A stretch of DNA of 64,000 bases from CAZNGF01 sp964572855 (GTDB lineage Bacteria > Bipolaricaulota > Bipolaricaulia > RBG-16-55-9 > JAJCYT01), in assembly GCA_964572855.1 (NCBI GenBank), contig CAZNGF010000002.1, positions 1 to 64,000 of the forward strand, written 5' to 3'. How positions within the stretch are numbered: the stretch's first letter is position 1; every line of letters starts with the position of its first letter. The notes under the pieces are model-generated. The model did not search any database, had not been told where the DNA came from, and was given only the letters and a program-made list of their open reading frames with translations. Of the stretch, positions 61,596-64,000 are shown in pieces. The translations under genes were made by a program, and so were the position numbers.

Positions 61596-62549
61596 GTGAC
61601 AACGCAAGCAAAATCCGGCTTCAAACCCCAACCGCTCTGGCGGGTTCGGCTGCGGCTCCTGCGCCGCAGCTTCGCCAAGAACTGGGAGCTATTCCGGGAA
61701 ACCCGCATCGGCCTCATCGGCCTCATCATCATCGTCCTCTACGGCGGGCTTGCCCTGGCGCACCCCATCTTAATGAACTTCGTCTGGGATACGAACATCT
61801 ACGACCCCGTGGTGGGCTACGACCCCGCGCTCACCCACCCGTCGACGCCCTCCGCCGCCCATTGGCTCGGCACGGATCCCTGGGGGCGCGACGTGTTCTC
61901 ACAGCTCGCCCACAGCGCGGCCGCCGAGTTCTTCCTCGGCGTGCTCGCCGCCGTCATCACCGTGGTCATCGGCACGGCCGTGGCTTCCGCGGCCGCCTAC
62001 TACGGCGGCTTCGTCGACACATTCTTCATGCGGCTCGCCGACGTCGCCTTGTTGTTCCCGCTCATCGCCTTCCTCGTCGTGTTGGGCAGCCTCATCGACC
62101 TCAACATCTTCATGCTGGCGCTCGTGCTCGGGCTCATCAGCGGCTTCGGCGGCATCGCCATCGTGCTCAAGTCGCAGGCACTGGCCATCAAGGTCAAGCC
62201 CTTCGTCGAGGCGGCCAGGATCTCCGGGGGGAGTAGCTTCCACATCATTCTGTCCCACATTATCCCCAACATCCTTCCCCTGACCTTTCTCTACATGATG
62301 TTCACCGTCACCACGGCCATCTTCTCCGAGGCCGTGCTGAGTTTTCTGGGCGTGCTCCAGATCCAGATGAGCTGGGGCATCATGGTCCACATGGCGGAAA
62401 TCGGCGGGTACCTGCGCGGGGACTGGGTCATCAAGGCCTGGTGGCTCTTCTTCCCGGCTTCGGTTTCGATCACGGCGCTCTGCGCCGCGTTTTACTTCGT
62501 CGGCCGCGGTTTGGACGAGATCGTCAACCCGCGGCTGCGCAAGGTCTGA
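61596..62549 (+). CDS. DppC/OppC-type ABC permease
   Basis: 317 aa from a GTG at 61596 with AGGAGGAAA at spacing 6. HWLGTDPWGRDVFSQLAH is the DppC signature; EAA loop VEAARISGGSSFHIILSHIIPN present. Pairs with the preceding permease. Confidence 0.94.
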   Translation: MTTQAKSGFKPQPLWRVRLRLLRRSFAKNWELFRETRIGLIGLIIIVLYGGLALAHPILMNFVWDTNIYDPVVGYDPALTHPSTPSAAHWLGTDPWGRDVFSQLAHSAAAEFFLGVLAAVITVVIGTAVASAAAYYGGFVDTFFMRLADVALLFPLIAFLVVLGSLIDLNIFMLALVLGLISGFGGIAIVLKSQALAIKVKPFVEAARISGGSSFHIILSHIIPNILPLTFLYMMFTVTTAIFSEAVLSFLGVLQIQMSWGIMVHMAEIGGYLRGDWVIKAWWLFFPASVSITALCAAFYFVGRGLDEIVNPRLRKV

Positions 62550-62559
62550 TGGAGGGCTT

Positions 62560-63531
62560 TTGGCACTGCTGGACGTTGTCGACCTGACCATCCACTACCG
62601 CACCAAGAAGGGCGAGGTGAGCGCCGTCCAAACCGCCTCTTTCTCGCTCGAACAGGGCGAGTCACTCGGCCTCGTCGGCGAATCGGGCTGCGGCAAGACC
62701 ACGCTCGCGCTCGCGCTCATGCGCCTGCTGCCCGAGAACGGCTACATCCGCGCCGGCCAGATCTTGTTCCAGGGGCAGGACCTGGCGCGCCTGCCCGAGG
62801 AGAAGGTCCGCCAGATCCGCTGGAGCGGCATCTCCATGGTGTTCCAGGCCGCCATGAACGCGCTCAACCCCGTCTACCGCGTCGGCGACCAGATCATCGA
62901 GGCCATCCAGGCCCACGAGAAGATGCCACACGTCGAGGCGCGCCAGCGCGTCGCCGAGCTCTTCGAGCTCGTCGGCATCAACCCCAACCGCATGGACGCC
63001 TATCCGCACGAGTACTCCGGCGGCATGCGGCAGCGCGCCGTCATCGCCATGGCCCTCGCCTGCTACCCTTCGCTCATCGTCGCCGACGAGCCCACCACCG
63101 CGCTCGACGTGATCGTTCAAGACCGCATACTGCGGCGCATGGAAGAGCTGCGGCAACGGCTCAACATGGCCATGATCTACATCTCGCACGACATCGCCGT
63201 CATCGCCGAGGTCGCCGACAAGATCGGCGTCATGTACGCCGGCAAGATGGTCGAGTTCGGCACCGCCGAGGCCATCTTCAAGCGCCCGCAGCACCCCTAC
63301 ACCGTGGCCTTGATGTCTTCCTTCCCCAGCATCCAGGGGGACAAACACGACCTTGTCACCATCCCCGGCGAGCCGCCCAATTTGCTCAACCCGCCGCCCG
63401 GCTGCCGCTTCCACCCGCGCTGCCCCTACGTCACCGGGCAGTGCAAGCAGCAGGAACCCCTGCTCGAGCGCCACAGTGATGAGCAGTTGGCGGCCTGCTG
63501 GCATCCCGTCAAGGGCAAGGTTGAGGTTTGA
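62560..63531 (+). CDS. DppD/OppD-type ABC ATPase
   Basis: 323 aa from a TTG at 62560. Walker [11 protein letters not shown]-loop [12 protein letters not shown], signature [15 protein letters not shown], Walker [14 protein letters not shown]-loop ISHDIAVI, and a C-terminal oligopeptide domain with [17 protein letters not shown] cysteines (potential Fe-S site). Normal length. Confidence 0.95.
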   Translation: MALLDVVDLTIHYRTKKGEVSAVQTASFSLEQGESLGLVGESGCGKTTLALALMRLLPENGYIRAGQILFQGQDLARLPEEKVRQIRWSGISMVFQAAMNALNPVYRVGDQIIEAIQAHEKMPHVEARQRVAELFELVGINPNRMDAYPHEYSGGMRQRAVIAMALACYPSLIVADEPTTALDVIVQDRILRRMEELRQRLNMAMIYISHDIAVIAEVADKIGVMYAGKMVEFGTAEAIFKRPQHPYTVALMSSFPSIQGDKHDLVTIPGEPPNLLNPPPGCRFHPRCPYVTGQCKQQEPLLERHSDEQLAACWHPVKGKVEV

Positions 63532-63536
63532 TCTCC

Positions 63537-64000
63537 ATGGCAAACCAAACCGGCAACGCCCCCGTTATCCGCGTCCACAACGTCAGCAAGCACTTCAAGC
63601 TCCAGCAGGGCGTGTTCATCCGCAGCAAGCCCGTGTTCGTCCACGCCGTCGACGGCGTCACCTTCGATATCCTAAACGGGGAGAGTTTCGGCCTCGTCGG
63701 CGAGTCCGGCTGCGGCAAGACCACCATGGGCTCACTCATCGTGCGCTTGCTCGAGCCCTCGAACGGCACGATCCACATGCACGACCCCGACGTGCAGGGG
63801 TTCGTCCTGCGCCGAGACGACGCGCCCCTCGGCGCCCTGGCCCTCAAGCGGGCCGAGGCCACCAAGCGCGGGATCACCGTGGTCGACGCCGTGCCCGCGC
63901 CGCACATCGACCCCGCGCGCTTCAAGCAAGAGGCCCGCCAGCTCGTCTCCCAGTCGCTGGACGACGGGCACAACCCCCTCGAAAGCGTACCCCTCCGGCT
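63537..64000 (+). CDS. DppF/OppF-type ABC ATPase, 5' part cut by the window end
   Basis: 154 codons visible from ATG 63537. [13 protein letters not shown] start and Walker [22 protein letters not shown]. After that, where a Q-loop is expected within about 40 residues, more than 70 residues ([18 protein letters not shown]..., ..[10 protein letters not shown]) bear no ABC motif, so there is an insertion in the first subdomain. The rest lies outside the window. Confidence 0.88.
   Translation, partial: MANQTGNAPVIRVHNVSKHFKLQQGVFIRSKPVFVHAVDGVTFDILNGESFGLVGESGCGKTTMGSLIVRLLEPSNGTIHMHDPDVQGFVLRRDDAPLGALALKRAEATKRGITVVDAVPAPHIDPARFKQEARQLVSQSLDDGHNPLESVPLR

Overview
The window is one continuous high-GC bacterial chromosome segment with dense operons, ATGA-type start/stop overlaps and good Shine-Dalgarno (SD) sequences. 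It carries no rRNA, tRNA, CRISPR or complete transposon. Lnt, a lipoprotein, beta-barrel-like proteins and pilus-chaperone-like proteins point to a diderm. Formate-tetrahydrofolate ligase, a three-subunit NAD(P) transhydrogenase, a sugar-phosphate microcompartment and many ABC importers suggest an anaerobic or acetogenic heterotroph from a poorly sampled lineage. Bipolaricaulota (OP1/Acetothermia) is my best guess, but it is an inference and not proven by the sequence.

Layout. 0.3-5.7 kb: compact microcompartment operon of the sugar-phosphate-utilising kind: an RpiB-DeoC fusion, one hexameric, two trimeric and three pentameric shell proteins, and a CoA-acylating aldehyde dehydrogenase. 6-8.8 kb: fabF, an orphan atpC, a 31-residue membrane peptide behind a near-perfect sigma-70 promoter, recO. 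8.8-11.6 kb: pntAA-pntAB-pntB. 11.9-17 kb: nucleoside-type ABC importer with a divergent substrate-binding protein. 17-21 kb: fhs, lplA, def, fmt. 21-28 kb: leftward run of secreted nuclease, Xaa-Pro peptidase, Fur-family regulator, lnt, lemA, a membrane protein and an FG-GAP lipoprotein. 28-34.3 kb: nnr, a Kef/Trk antiporter, tmRNA (minus strand), an SLC13 transporter and a universal stress protein. 34.5-42 kb: candidate surface-structure cluster with an usher-like beta-rich protein, two pilin-like proteins each behind a GEMM (cyclic-di-GMP-I type) riboswitch, a sigma factor, a helical protein, a chaperone-like protein with a dockerin-like tail, and a shared non-standard promoter motif. 42-50 kb: orphan E1-alpha dehydrogenase, a membrane-anchored protein, prs, a beta-helix protein, a Liv-type importer lacking ATPases, a DRG-type GTPase. 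50.6-55.8 kb: leftward ribose operon rbsR-K-D-A-C-B with a perfect palindromic operator. 56-64 kb: TauE/SafE permease, beta-propeller protein and a peptide-type ABC importer cut by the window end.

How the genes fit together. Pentose metabolism is the recurring theme. The ribose importer, pyranase and ribokinase supply ribose 5-phosphate. The nucleoside-type importer could supply deoxyribose 5-phosphate. The RpiB-DeoC fusion and the aldehyde dehydrogenase would turn the latter into glyceraldehyde 3-phosphate, acetaldehyde and acetyl-CoA inside a shell, and prs draws ribose 5-phosphate to PRPP. The most novel-looking block is 34.5-41.4 kb, where two aptamer-controlled pilin-like genes appear wired with opposite predicted polarity and share promoters with a neighbouring gene beside a sigma-factor gene.
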